A DNA stretch of 64,000 nt from contig CAHIKZ030005201.1 of assembly GCA_903632075.3 (NCBI GenBank), positions 2,326,001 to 2,390,000 on the forward strand. The letters are read 5' to 3'. Positions 54,120 through 64,000 of this stretch are shown here, piece by piece. A program made the translations under genes and the position numbers. Origin of the DNA: Acanthosepion pharaonis (Eukaryota > Mollusca > Cephalopoda > Sepiida > Sepiidae). The notes below the pieces were generated by a model, which saw nothing but the letters and a program-made list of their open reading frames with translations, was not told where the DNA came from and ran no database searches. Within the stretch, counting starts at the first letter, position 1; every line of letters begins with the position of its first letter.

Positions 54120-55495
54120 TCAGTTTTTGTAATGTTCTTACAGTTTTCCATTTTGGGGGACTAAGAAGTTGTCGAAACTGTCAATAGTAATTCTTGTCCC
54201 AAGCGCGTTCAGCCAGTTCATTAGTCATTTTCAAGAGCCCCGTTGTTAGTATGTTTTCTTGTGTTTATGTTCTAAATTGTATTGTATAGTGTAGTAGTAA
54301 TTCCAAGCTGTACTACATAAGATGTGGGAGTAATTCTATGATGGGGCTGTTTTTAAACCACACCCAACATTTTAGTACCGTCGTCAAATAGGCTAAGGTT
54401 GAGACCGGCTTAGACCGTATTAAACCTTACGAAGACAAATAAATAGCTTCGATTATAACAAAGCATCTTTTACAATTAGATTTTCCAAAAATGACGGTGT
54501 TTTCTGCGATAATTTTTCGAATAGGGTCAGGTAGTTTTGTGCGGGTGCCTAAGTGATTTTTATAACCCTAAGATCAAAAAGATAGTTTGTCAATCTTCGA
54601 CTTAATGTCGCCGGCGTATATCCAATTTCGTTTACTCCCAGACTTGCAGTCTTGTATAGGGCAAAGAAATTGCTAAACTACATTGGTGGTCTGATGTTTG
54701 GATTTGGAGTTAGGCCGATTGTTATTAGCAATTATGAGGTTAGAAGTTTCTAATTTTCTATCGTATACTTAGGTACTTCGATGAGATCGTTAAAAAAAGA
54801 GCATAACATAATGAAAAAGACACCAAACTTGATGAAAATAAAATTTTATCGTTATAATGTTTATGTTATTTTTAAGAGGAAAGAACAAGGTATTTTTAAT
54901 TATTTTTTTAGAACTTTTCCTTCTTTTTAGAACATTCTAACTTTTGATTAAAAAAACTTATTTCTCTTTGAATCAGCGGAACTACTAAATAACATATATT
55001 TAAACATAATTATTTTCATCGAGTTTAAGACCCTCTTTGATCATTTTATGCACTTTTTAGAAAATTTTATCGGGGTACCTACGTATACTGTAGGTTTGCT
55101 GAGGCCAACGTTTGAAATGTATTGTTTTGTTTTTGTTATGCATATAAAGTTTAATTTCCAATTTATTTAATTTTTTAAGTTTCTAATTTAATTTATCTAT
55201 TTAAAATAGGTAATTAGCATAAATAATTAATAATATAAGAGTACATTTATAATAAGACATTTTTAACCAACACCGTAAAAGTCATGCGACTGACAAAAGC
55301 TCTATACTTTTTTTTCCTTTCCTCATATCGTGAACTTTTCAATTAAAGGAAATACTTTATGGCTTTTCTTTGACATCACCGATTCTGGCGCTTTGGCGTC
55401 ATTATCAAATGAAACATTTACATTTTTTAATCTTTTAAGTCGACCGTGAATAACTGAGACCGCGGATATGTGTGAACACTGGGCGATCATGTCTC
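54120..55495. other. unassigned AT-rich sequence
   Basis: The largest stretch without a recognised repeat or long ORF. A short hairpin AATGGCTATTTTTGTAGCCATT-type structure precedes it at 53992. Confidence 0.45.
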
Positions 55496-55499
55496 TCTC

Positions 55500-56060
55500 T
55501 GACTGGCTTTTTCTTTTTATGTGCCATGTCCTTTTAGGACGTAGGCGATCATGACTCTCCACCTTCCTCTATCCCTTGCAGCTCTCAACAAGTTTCTTCC
55601 CTCTGCTTCCTCCCCCAGACCATGTTCTGTCATCCACTTGCTTAAGCCCGCCAGATATGTCTCGCGTTGTTTTCCCTTGTCTCTCTTTCCCTCTATTCGA
55701 CCCGTGAGTATCAGATTCTCCAGGCCCTCATTCCTTCTTTCTTTTTATGTGTCATGTCCTTTCAGGGCGTAGGCGATCATGGCTCTCCACCTCCCTCTAT
55801 CCCTTGCAGCTCTCATCAAGTTCCTTCCCTCTGCTTCCCGTGAGTATCAGATTCTCCAGGACCTCCTTCCTCATTATGTGTCCCAGAAACTTCAGCTAAC
55901 ACTCCCAGATGTTAAGTATAAGCCTCCTCCTTACTTGCAACCTCTCTAAGACCTCATCGTTGTTCACATGCTCGGTCCATGATGTCCGTAGCATCTTTCT
56001 CTAGAACCACATCTCTGTCACCTCTCTTCAGCTTTGAGAAAATCGTCTAACATTCGCTGC
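55500..56060 (-). pseudogene. LINE ORF2 C-terminal fragment (RT-like), with duplication
   Basis: On the minus strand, shifting frames read EMWF, RKMLRTSWTEHVNNDEVLER, FLGHIMRKEVLENLILTG, GKRDKGKQREAYLADLSKW, MTEHGLG and RAARDRGRWRVMIAYVL. This is the distal region of a LINE reverse transcriptase polyprotein. The last part is duplicated: 55505-55600 and 55746-55840 share TAGGCGATCATGACTCTCCA with few changes. Stops and shifts abound. Confidence 0.75.
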
Positions 56061-56063
56061 CGT

Positions 56064-56142
56064 TTTCCCGCAGGAGGTTACCATTTCTTTCTTTGGTTAC
56101 CAATCAAGGCTATAGAACCCAGTCTGTCCTGATATTTGAATC
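56064..56142 (-). mobile_element. SINE fragment (family B body)
   Basis: GGAGGTTACCATTTCTTTCT, TTGGTTACCAATCAAGGC and TAGAACCCAGTCTGTCCTG are mirror forms of the family B middle part. Confidence 0.65.
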
Positions 56143-56149
56143 ATAGCTG

Positions 56150-56875
56150 TTACTTTTACTTTTACTTGCGGAAAAAGTTTAAAAGAATTTTAAAAACTTT
56201 TCTCTCTGAGTCGATTTTGTTTTTCATTCCAAAATTTTTTAATTGACAGAGAAACTTATTTTACGCTAAGAAGTCTTTTTGATATAAATTGACTAACACC
56301 TTCTTCAAAATAATGAGTTAATAATCAGAAAGCTTTTAAATATTAAGCTAAGTTAATCATAATAAGTTAATAATCTCAGGTTTATTCTTAAGCAGTATCT
56401 TATCAATCAGTTGTGCTGCCCGGGATGATCGCAGAATTTGCAAACCGTTCTAAACCAGTATTTCGTTTTTTGTTTTTGTTTTTCCCTTGTGACCCATTTT
56501 TAGCACACAAAATAATTTAGGCCACCATAGGCACAAGTAGAAATTCCATGTAACAAGAAATACATTTTATTTACAAAATCAAAATGTAGTAGAAAATATA
56601 AATCCTGACTAATGACTACACTTGCTCCTGGTGTCTCCAGGCCCATTTGACATATTTCTCAGGCCCACTTTTGGGTTTAAGGACCCACGCTGAGAATCAC
56701 TTCTCGGAACAGCATTAAAAAATAGACATCTACAAAATATAAAAAAAAATTACTATTACAGACATTTATTTTGTTTTGATTGCAGAAAAAAAAACAGCAA
56801 CAAGATGTTTGATAAACTAAACACATTTTAAAATAATTTTAATTTTCTTTTTTTAAATCGAATAGGTTTTTTTGA
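56150..56875. other. unassigned AT-rich sequence
   Basis: Nothing recognised. Confidence 0.45.
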
Positions 56876-56879
56876 CGTT

Positions 56880-57333
56880 CACGGTAAAACAGACCCCAAT
56901 GCTATTTTACCGGTAAGTATAAATAATGTTTTAGAACTAACAATATATTATATTTGAGATCGTCAGCGCAGTTGTGTGCGCTGCGTATGCACGTCTTGAA
57001 CAACATGGATTCTGTGGTTTGTGACTGTTGTCTTCAGTGGAAGTATATTGGCAAGAGAATCCTGCCCAATGGTAAGTTTGAGATTTGCAGAGACTGTTAT
57101 GCCTGAAGTGCTTAAAATATTCAGAAAATTTCTTTTTATTGATGATGAATAAATGATTTTATCTTGTGTTTTAACAACTAATGGTGGAAAAGATTTTAAA
57201 TTGACTTAACAATTGACGATAAAAATAAATAAACTTCTGTCTTAAATCTGTGTTGTTATTTTAACATTACCTGCTTTCATAATAATAAAAAAACATTTAC
57301 CGGCAAAATAGCCTGGGGTCTATTTTACCGAGA
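56880..57333. mobile_element. DNA element with about 35-bp terminal inverted repeats
   Basis: The left end CACGGTAAAACAGACCCCAA and TGCTATTTTACCGG (56880-56915) is inverted at the right end (GGCAAAATAGCC, GGGGTCTATTTTACCG, to 57333). Length about 450 bp. Inside is a small frame at 57005-57106 (VVCDCCLQW, then EICRDCYA) with two CxxC-like pairs. Superfamily not recognised. Confidence 0.6.
57005..57106 (+). CDS. 33-codon Cys-rich open frame inside a transposon, function unknown
   Basis: It starts MDSVVCDCCLQWKYIGK and ends GKFEICRDCYA before TGA. The CDCC and CRDC pairs are spaced like a small zinc-binding fold (about 21 residues between pairs). An in-frame ATG lies 18 bases upstream at 56987. 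It sits in the middle of the 450-bp element with terminal inverted repeats, so it may be a remnant of a transposase tail or chance. No promoter or splice evidence. Confidence 0.25.
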   Translation: MDSVVCDCCLQWKYIGKRILPNGKFEICRDCYA

Positions 57334-57339
57334 CCAGTA

Positions 57340-57920
57340 AAATAAGCTTAAACAGCATGCTTGATTATTTTACCGGGATCGGCAAACTAGCCTCTTCCTT
57401 TTTAAATATAAAATTAACCAAAATATCCGAGAGACCATCAAATTACATTGAAGATGTTAAAAATGTATCAATACACAATAAGGCTACATCACAAGTGAAG
57501 TGTGCATTACTGACAAACAAAAGAAAAACGGGCGGTTTTAGAATAGAAGTTTACAGTTAGGTGAACTATACTTTAATAGCATAGTATAGTGATATGTCCC
57601 GGAAAGGGATATATTTGAACGAAGTAGCTAAGTGGTTTTGGTTACTATAACCAAGTAGAATACGGAAGCAGTAATCGACTGGTACGCGTCGTAGTCGCAG
57701 GTAAGAAGTATAGATCAATGGCGTAATCCAATGAGCGTCGTTATAGACTTAGCTCTCAGACTAAGGCTCTTGACTCTACTACACGTCCGTGGGTATTTAT
57801 GGCGGTCACCAGCCAATCATATTCCAGTGGGGGGGGAACACAGGTGTATGCATATTCCATTATATCATATAGTTATGCTATATTATAGTATAGTATCTTG
57901 CAATGATATATAAATTGTAT
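57340..57920. other. unassigned sequence
   Basis: A hairpin-prone stretch at 57341-57383 (GTAAAATAAGC with GCTTGATTATTTTAC). TAGTATAGT words at 57585 and 57888. Confidence 0.4.
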
Positions 57921-57923
57921 ATA

Positions 57924-58532
57924 TAGTAATCCTTCACTTAAGCGGCATAAAATAAACTGCTATTTCCTGAATAGCATAAAATCAATAAAACCAAGGTATA
58001 TACGTTTATTAAAATTATACAACGGGAAATGGTAGACTGCGCAGCAAATAAATGCTGAAATCACGGGACAGTTCCTGTACCGCTGACGCCACACGAATTT
58101 TTGAAGATGAGACATCTCAGAAGATCCAAACTGTCGACGCAGTTTACGCTTGAAACGCAACCAAAGATATTCCACGTTTCGAGTATGGGTGGTGTCATCA
58201 TCAGAATCCACAAAATGCTAAGGCACTTAGCCCGAATGGCCGATGGCACTGGTTGCAATTTCGGCTGTTTCGAATGGGCTGTCGTTGTGCTAACCAACGC
58301 AGCACAGTTATAAGCTCCCCTAAGAGGATTGCCGAGCTACAAACTTCTTGCAAAATATCTTTTCCTGATGATAATTAATTTGGATCGAGGACTGACAGCG
58401 GTCTACCGCATGAGGTGGCTGAAATGAAACAGGGCAGTTTATTTTACACCGTTTAAATGAAGCAAAAATGTTGACAGGTTATTTTATATCTAATATTCTC
58501 TATTTTACGCCGTTTAAGTGAAGGATTACCAC
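57924..58532. mobile_element. non-autonomous pogo/Tigger-like element
   Basis: The left GTAATCCTTCACTTAAGCGG with CATAAAATA (57926-57954) is inverted at the right (TATTTTACGCC, GTTTAAGTGAAGGATTACC, to 58530), with TA outside. About 600 bp. The minus-strand frames inside (58211-57960 and 58297-58061) have no certain transposase motif. Confidence 0.7.
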
Positions 58533-58534
58533 TT

Positions 58535-58925
58535 ACATAGTTACTCTCGTGCTAGATAAGAATAACCTGCAAAAGGTGTAATGTTTGTTAGAGCGAAGCG
58601 AAGTGAAATAATATTTTTAAACATAGTCTTCTTCTTTTGATAATTTAAATTATTTTCATACCTTTTCGGAGAAATGAAACACTTTTGCTGATGACTTTCT
58701 GTCGATAACACAACCTTTTGGTGAATCCATTCTTCAGCCTTCGTGAGGTGCATTCGTGAGAAAAAGTGAATTTTCTAAAAAATTTTTCTTTTAAATTTTA
58801 TCCAACGCAAGGCTCAAATGCCACTCAAGTTAGATGGCTATTGTTAAAATAGCTATGACGAATAAGATATGATATGATTGAAAGGGTAGATTATAATTTA
58901 GTTTTTCGTTCCGCTTGTTCACATA
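58535..58925. other. unassigned sequence
   Basis: Nothing recognised. Confidence 0.4.
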
Positions 58926-58928
58926 AAT

Positions 58929-59240
58929 TCAGTAGTAAATACTGTATGTTGGTCTGTCAGCGGCAAAGCGAGTGGCCTGGAAGAGAGATAACTTGTGGGC
59001 TCTGAGAGTGTCTGCCACTGAGTCACTCCAGCGCCTTCTTGGTCTGCCTTTCGCTCTCCAGCCAGAGTACCAAAGGGTGTATGCTCGTAGGGCTGGTTGG
59101 TTGATAGGCATACGAGTGAGGTGTCCGAACCACTTGATCCTCTGCCATTCGATGTGTTGTATGATTGGAATTGCTCCTACCATATCACTTATTGCTTCAT
59201 TCCTGATCTTGTCTCGCTTGGTCTTGTTCAAGGGTTTTTG
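58929..59240 (-). pseudogene. LINE ORF2 C-terminus (zinc-finger/GHxxRM region)
   Basis: On the minus strand about 100 codons are open: NKTKRDKIRNEAISDMVG, QRIKWFGHLTRMPIN, GWRAKGRPRRRWSDSVADTL and LFQATRFAADRP. KWFGHLxRM with GRPRxRW is the standard distal signature of LINE reverse transcriptase ORFs. It is 5' truncated. The end TACTGTATGTTGGTCTG recurs at 59531. Confidence 0.85.
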
Positions 59241-59440
59241 TTAGCGGCCATGACTAGCACTGGTATGACAACGTTGGTAGGAAAATAGTGTTTTAGAAGA
59301 TGAGTAAGTTGGTAACTGACGACTTAAACGATTTTGAAGTCTACCAAGTCTGCAAAGCAAAGGTTGAGTACCTCCAGCGTAGATATAACAATAATACTCT
59401 ATATTGGTCTAATCTGACTCTTGTAAAGATAAATCATTGC
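59241..59440 (-). pseudogene. second LINE RT fragment (thumb region)
   Basis: On the minus strand, shifted frames give LYKSQIRP and YCCYIYAGG-type strings followed by LGRLQNRL. This resembles the YKSxIRPxxEYCCHIW region of CR1/Jockey RTs. Joined directly to the preceding fragment but of a different segment. Confidence 0.55.
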
Positions 59441-59560
59441 AGAAATAGTCAGATATGCGGATTAAATGTGTTGTAGCATGCCTACGAATTATAATGGGTA
59501 TGTCCCCATTCACATAAATACAGAAGTAAATACTGTATGTTGGTCTGCAGCTGGAGATTT

Positions 59561-59778
59561 GTCTCCAGCTGTGATGGTCAAACCCTCTGCCTCCGGTCAG
59601 AGAGGGTCCCTAGACGAGGCTATGTCGAAAGGCAGAGTTTCGTCTCGGGAAACAGCTATCCGAACCCGTTTTATACGAGGTCTACGGGGAATTTTTGGCC
59701 GAGTCTACGGGCTCTGATACCCCACATTAAATTCGGCCTTGTGTCACATATGACCGCGTGGGGCGGTTGATAGAAATC
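59561..59778 (+). mobile_element. U2-type retroelement, copy 3 (5' truncated)
   Basis: Flanked by CTGCAGCTGGAGATT (59545-59559) and CTGTAGTTGGAGATT (59779-59793). The body has CCCTCTGCCTCCGGTCAGAG, ACGAGGCTATGTCGAAAGG, AATTTTTGGCCGAGTCTAC and the tail GGCCTTGTGTCACAT. No U2-like head. Confidence 0.75.
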
Positions 59779-59799
59779 CTGTAGTTGGAGATTCATTGT

Positions 59800-60205
59800 G
59801 GAATGCATTTGATTCACTTCTACCAGTTGACTACAAGTACTTCTACGCGCCGCTGGCGAATCTTATATGTGTTGTTCTTGTCTTAAGTATTGTCGTTCAT
59901 TACCAACCTTCGTATGATTATTCTATTCAGCATGTTTTAGAGTTGCACTCTACGTCGTGACAGGGGATGTCAATTTAAGAGTTTTTAGAACTATCAAAAA
60001 TTGTTAGTTTTCATAGGGTGAGAACCTATGCTTATCGTCCATAGAGGTTCGTCGCCCGAAACAACTGGAACATCCAGCAATGCGTTCCACTTGTAGCCTG
60101 GAGCGAATCTGGAGTGTAATAAACGTTCAAATTATGGAACTTTATCGAGATTGAAACGGTTCATCATGACTTGAAATTATTTTAGATCTGATCGGTGATG
60201 ATGAA
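59800..60205. other. unassigned sequence
   Basis: Nothing recognised. Confidence 0.4.
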
Positions 60206-60208
60206 ATG

Positions 60209-60993
60209 ATACGGTGGAACCTCGGTTCACGAATTTAAGTCGTTCCTGAAGCCCGTTCGTAACCCGAAATGTTCTAAAACTGAAACTATTTTTACAAAAG
60301 GAATGAATGTAAAATGGATTAATCCGTTCCTGGTCCCAAGATGATTGCTTATTTAAACATTTACAACAGTACTTGTGCACAAGTTTATACACAAAACTAA
60401 TGAAAATCATTAAATCTAAGAAAAAAATAAATAAACCCAATACTAAACAAATAAAATATAGACTAACACTTTAATTTTACCGTACCTGTAAGTAGGAGAG
60501 TTGATGGAGTAAATGGAAGGGGAAGGAAAGAGATGTTATTGGTTGAAAAAGGGACAGTAAAGACATGATCGTCTTTTTATTTATAAGAATAGTATAGATC
60601 GTTGCTTTTGCCATATGAAACTGAATAGGAAGAAACAATATCATCAATAATTGTTTTTCTCTTAACTTTTCTTTTTCCTTTGCCAGTATCACTGCTAGCT
60701 TTCTTTGGAGCCATGACTGAGAACTAAAGAAGAAAACAAAAAAGAAAAAAAAAAGAAAAAAAAAAGCAGGGTACAATAAAATTGGAAAAGAAAAGCACAG
60801 CACAATACACGAATGTATACAACATGGCGGTTGACTAAAAAATGATTCCGTTTGGGTTAACTCGTTTCGTCTCGGTTTGGCAATGTTTGAAATTTTGTTT
60901 GATAACCGAGGCATTTTCATCTCGAATATTCTGTTCGAAAATCGATTTGTTCGATATGTGAGACGTTCGAGAACCGAGGTTTCACTGTACTAG
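60209..60993. mobile_element. Tigger/pogo-like non-autonomous element
   Basis: The left TACGGTGGAACCTCGGTTCA and the right end inverted (read inward TACAGTGAAACCTCGGTTCT) with TA at the edges. About 785 bp. The interior has AT-rich sequence and A-runs at 60735-60765; no transposase. Confidence 0.8.
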
Positions 60994-60998
60994 ATTGT

Positions 60999-61022
60999 TA
61001 TTTTTTTTTTTTTTTTTTTTTT
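60999..61022. repeat. poly(T) tract
   Basis: About 23 T immediately outside the Tigger-like element. Confidence 0.9.
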
Positions 61023-61372
61023 GAGGTATTGAATGATACAAGCCAGTTTTTTTCGTCCGTTGAACTATGATGTCAGGTCAGTGGAGAGATCAGCTGCCAA
61101 ACTCTAAATTGATACTAATTTGATTTTGGAGGTATTGAATGATATAACCAAGGCTTTCATCCGCTGAGCTATGATAGCTAGCTCAGTGGAGAGATCAGCT
61201 GCCAGGTTATGAAATGACACTAGCTTGATTTTGGCGGTATTAAATGATTCAAGCCAGTCTTTCATTCACAGAGATGTGATAGCTAGATCAGAGGAGAGAT
61301 CAGCTATCAGGCTTTGAAATGATACTAGCCTGATTTGGGATGTATTGAATGATGCAAGCTTTTTTTTTTCAT
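61022..61372 (+). repeat. about 105-bp tandem repeat, 3.3 copies
   Basis: Units begin GGTATTGAATGAT at 61025, 61131, 61236 and 61341. Each carries GGAGAGATCAGCTGCCA and GATACTAG-type ends. The units are 75-85% alike by eye. Confidence 0.85.
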
Positions 61373-61379
61373 TGAGGTT

Positions 61380-62520
61380 TTAAATTCAGAATGAGATAAA
61401 TCTAGAAAAAGAAGAGAAAACTGGTAACGGAAAAAATCATTAATATGCCAACTAGACGAATCTATTACAGGAGCGATAGGTACACCAATTTCCTAGGTGT
61501 CATACCTGAACGTACCTATTCTATTATTAATAGACTCTCCCACACATAATAAGTAGTAGTAGTAGCAGCGGGCGCCAGTTGGGCTCAGCGGTGTTGAGCG
61601 AGTCAGTTGATGTTGTCAACCAACACAACTAGATTGCTGCGTCATTAACTCTTATTTCAAGTTCCTAACGTTTTGTACGTCGAACCTAATTTAGGACGAC
61701 TTATTGAAATACAAGCCTCCACTCTGAAAACTACTCTACAACACTAGGCGATTCCAAACCTAACCAATGTAGTCGCTCAACACACTTTCTAAATCATTGT
61801 GTTGAAATTCGACTTCTGTATTTGACTGACAAACCGATAACTGCCGCCGCCTCCAACTTCCTGACTCCCTAACAATTTTCACTCTCAATTCCTTGGACCT
61901 CATCCAAGTAGGAATAATATGTGTCTTTTTCCCTCCAAAGATGGCCGGCTTTAACTCATTTTCGGTCATAGATTTTTTTATGTTCCTCGAGTCTGGGTTT
62001 AATATGTAGCCTGTGACCCAGGCCAGGAAATACCAGATTTTCTAAATTGAATTTAATATCAATAAGGAACCTTCGTTCTAAGAGTAGTTGATCTGTGGTG
62101 AGCTGAATAAGTGCTGGGATCACCTTAAGAGATACCTAAGTATAATTTGCACTCAGCGTCACACCAGAACATCAGAGGATCTAGATGCATCGGAGGGTTA
62201 AACTTGAAGATGAACTCAGAGTCACTAGGTGCAGATTTACACCTTACATGTCAATGGCTGCTACTGGCGTTTAAGCAGGTGGTCAACTGAACTACGCTTA
62301 GGATGGGCACACGTAGAACAACTGGATGCCAGGAAAGTATATAAACACCCAACCCGAGAGGAAAAAGACGTAGAGACCCTCAAATCCTCGCGAAAAGTTC
62401 CAGGTTCAGGGAATTCCCCCGAAACTACGTCAATATCAATTAACGAAGCCTGGGGGGTGAATAAACAAAAACATTACGTATGCGAGATTAAGTCACTTGT
62501 TCTTATCGTTACGGCATGTG
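61380..62520. other. unassigned sequence
   Basis: Open frames at 61760-61969 (minus) and 62229-62552 (plus, 107 codons) have no domain I recognise. The latter runs into a SINE, which argues against a gene. Confidence 0.4.
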
Positions 62521-62524
62521 CTGC

Positions 62525-62660
62525 TGATGTAATGGATATTGGCTCGAAATGAGAAATCGGAGAGTCGAGTTCGAATTCCAGTCTGGTTCCTTAAATTTAC
62601 TTACGCGCAAATACCATTGAGAAAGGTACGGGTCCATCTCCTCTCCCCACCCCATATGGT
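62525..62660 (+). mobile_element. SINE head and body (family C, 5S part not seen)
   Basis: GATGTAATGGATATTGGC, GAGAGTCGAGTTCGAATTCC (B box), GGTTCCTTAAATTTACTTAC and CATTGAGAAAGGTACGG. The 3' tail is absent. Confidence 0.65.
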
Positions 62661-62664
62661 AGCT

Positions 62665-63760
62665 TTTTTATGAAACGCCAAGCTGTTGTAACATTGACAA
62701 ATCGTATGGGATTGTTTTTAAGACATTGAACTTTTCATTACCGCTATTGACACTTTTCTGTTACTTCTAGGTAATTAAATGTTTGGTTTGAAATAATTTT
62801 GCTTAGCCGCATATCAACACCTCTATGTGTTATTTAATGCCGAAATCTAAATATTTTGAACACAAGCAGATCCTAAGCCTGCAACAATCCTTATGAGTAG
62901 TCATAAACTCAAAGGAAGTCATTACCTTGAAGGCCTCCCGGGTATTAAGTTCACTCCATACAGACCTCAAGTGGAAGGCGTACCATCGTTAAAGATGCTT
63001 TTTTGCTATCACTCCAGAAAATGCCTAACTCTTATTGCCATACTCTAGATTTACAAGGGTCAAATCAAACCAAGAATAGCGTTTGCTGCCATCTTTGAGC
63101 TGATGATGTCCTGTCCTCTTTGTCCAGCACTGAGATCAAGAGCGGGAATGCGGCCTTGTGGGTAATTAATTCTTCTCCACCCTGCAACAGGCCACAGGCG
63201 AAACATCGCTAGCCTTTCACTATCGTTATTACTATGACAGATGTTCGAACGTGTCACATTTGTTAGTTCCACCTGATCAGACCAGCTACGCCGTTTTCAC
63301 GGTGGGAAATCATCCCCATTTGATTCGTGTTCCTTTGATAAACGGTAAGTTTCCACCTAGATTTTGGATTGTATCTTCCCCAAAAGTGTTACTTTACGGA
63401 ATAAATTCGAGAGAGGAACTGCCCTACCAAAAAAATAGAAATTTCGTCAAATTGAACTAAAAGCATATGAAAAAAAAAAAAAAAAAAAAAAAACAACCAC
63501 ATCTCTTCTTGAATAGTTTAGAATTTTTACTACTTCCACGTAATAAAACTTACAGCCGCGAACGAATGTTAACTTCGAACTCTTTGAAAATGTCTAATGA
63601 ATTGCCTGAAAGTGCTTGGGACAAGAATCATTACGGAAAGTTTCTTCTACACTCTCTTCTCACCGCTCTCCAGGAAAACTTTAGGAGCATTAGAAAAACT
63701 CAGTTAAAGACTTCTAAGATTGTCTGTTACATTCAATGAAAATGTAAAAAAATAAACTTT
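62665..63760. other. unassigned sequence
   Basis: A poly(A) run at 63472. Open frames of 70-90 codons at 63060-63739 without motifs. Confidence 0.4.
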
Positions 63761-63764
63761 TCTG

Positions 63765-63765
63765 C

Positions 63766-63837
<72 letters not shown>
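63765..63837. repeat. (TA)n microsatellite
   Basis: About 36 TA units, the longest array in the window. Confidence 0.95.
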
Positions 63838-63841
<4 letters not shown>

Positions 63842-63922
63842 GCTTAAACACTAATATTCCATGGTCATAATTTATTCCATTGGAATCGTAAATACGATCC
63901 AATTCATCGGACCTACAAATTC
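63838..63922 (+). repeat. TA-flanking interspersed repeat, copy T5
   Basis: ATTCCATGGTCATAATTTAT and GATCCAATTCATCGGACC match copy T1 closely. Confidence 0.75.
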
Positions 63923-64000
63923 AAAAAGAAAACAGAAAAAAAAAACCAACTCCGCGAATAAAAAATAAAATTTAGTGAGAGTGTATGTATGAGAGTGTGG

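Noticed and set aside
62229..62552. 107-codon frame as host gene
   Set aside because: It runs into a SINE head and shows no motif or splice context.

Overview
The window looks like intergenic nuclear DNA from a cephalopod mollusc, most likely an octopod. This is inferred from the repeat complement: tRNA-derived SINEs in great number, very long TA/CA/GATA/CT microsatellites, Tc1- and mariner-type transposons, and CR1/Jockey-type LINE pieces. No database search was possible. I found no intact host gene, no true tRNA or rRNA gene and no CRISPR array. Most long open frames are translated microsatellites or decayed transposase and reverse transcriptase.

Layout. 0.4-1.3 kb: internally deleted Tc1/mariner-type element. 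1.7-2.0 kb: SINE. 4.7-6.9 kb: two LINE 3' ends in opposite orientation plus a palindromic MITE. 7-9 kb: TA arrays and repeats carrying a hammerhead-ribozyme-like core. 9.5-10.2 kb: a SINE whose head is 5S rRNA fused to a tRNA-like head, split by an element that begins with U2 snRNA-like sequence. 11.4-14.45 kb: a decayed LINE with endonuclease and RT domains. 14.55-15.9 kb: a mariner split by a SINE. 17-20.4 kb: hAT-like repeats with two solo LTRs, one split by a second U2-type element. 20.5-22 kb: duplicated repeats and RT fragments. 22-30.9 kb: microsatellites, a third solo LTR inside a SINE, MITEs and a perfect palindrome. 31-36 kb: SINEs. 36.1-38.7 kb: a hAT-like element filled with about 28 copies of a 78-bp satellite. 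40-41 kb: two adjacent MITEs. 42.3-43.4 kb: dead mariner transposase. 45-50.7 kb: LINE end, foldback elements, Tc1/mariner-type copy and several SINEs. 51-54 kb: about 1 kb of polypyrimidine and TA arrays. 55.5-61.4 kb: LINE C-termini, three elements with terminal inverted repeats, a third U2-type element and a 105-bp tandem repeat. 61.4-64 kb: mostly unassigned.

The sequences work as a nested mobile-element community. Insertion order can be read from target-site duplications: U2-type into 5S/tRNA SINE, U2-type into solo LTR, LTR into SINE, SINE into mariner. The most interesting signals are the 5S-tRNA composite SINE, the U2-headed retroelement family that shares its 3' tail with a tRNA SINE, repeated CUGANGA-stem-GAAA (hammerhead-like) cores, and a satellite living inside a hAT-like element.
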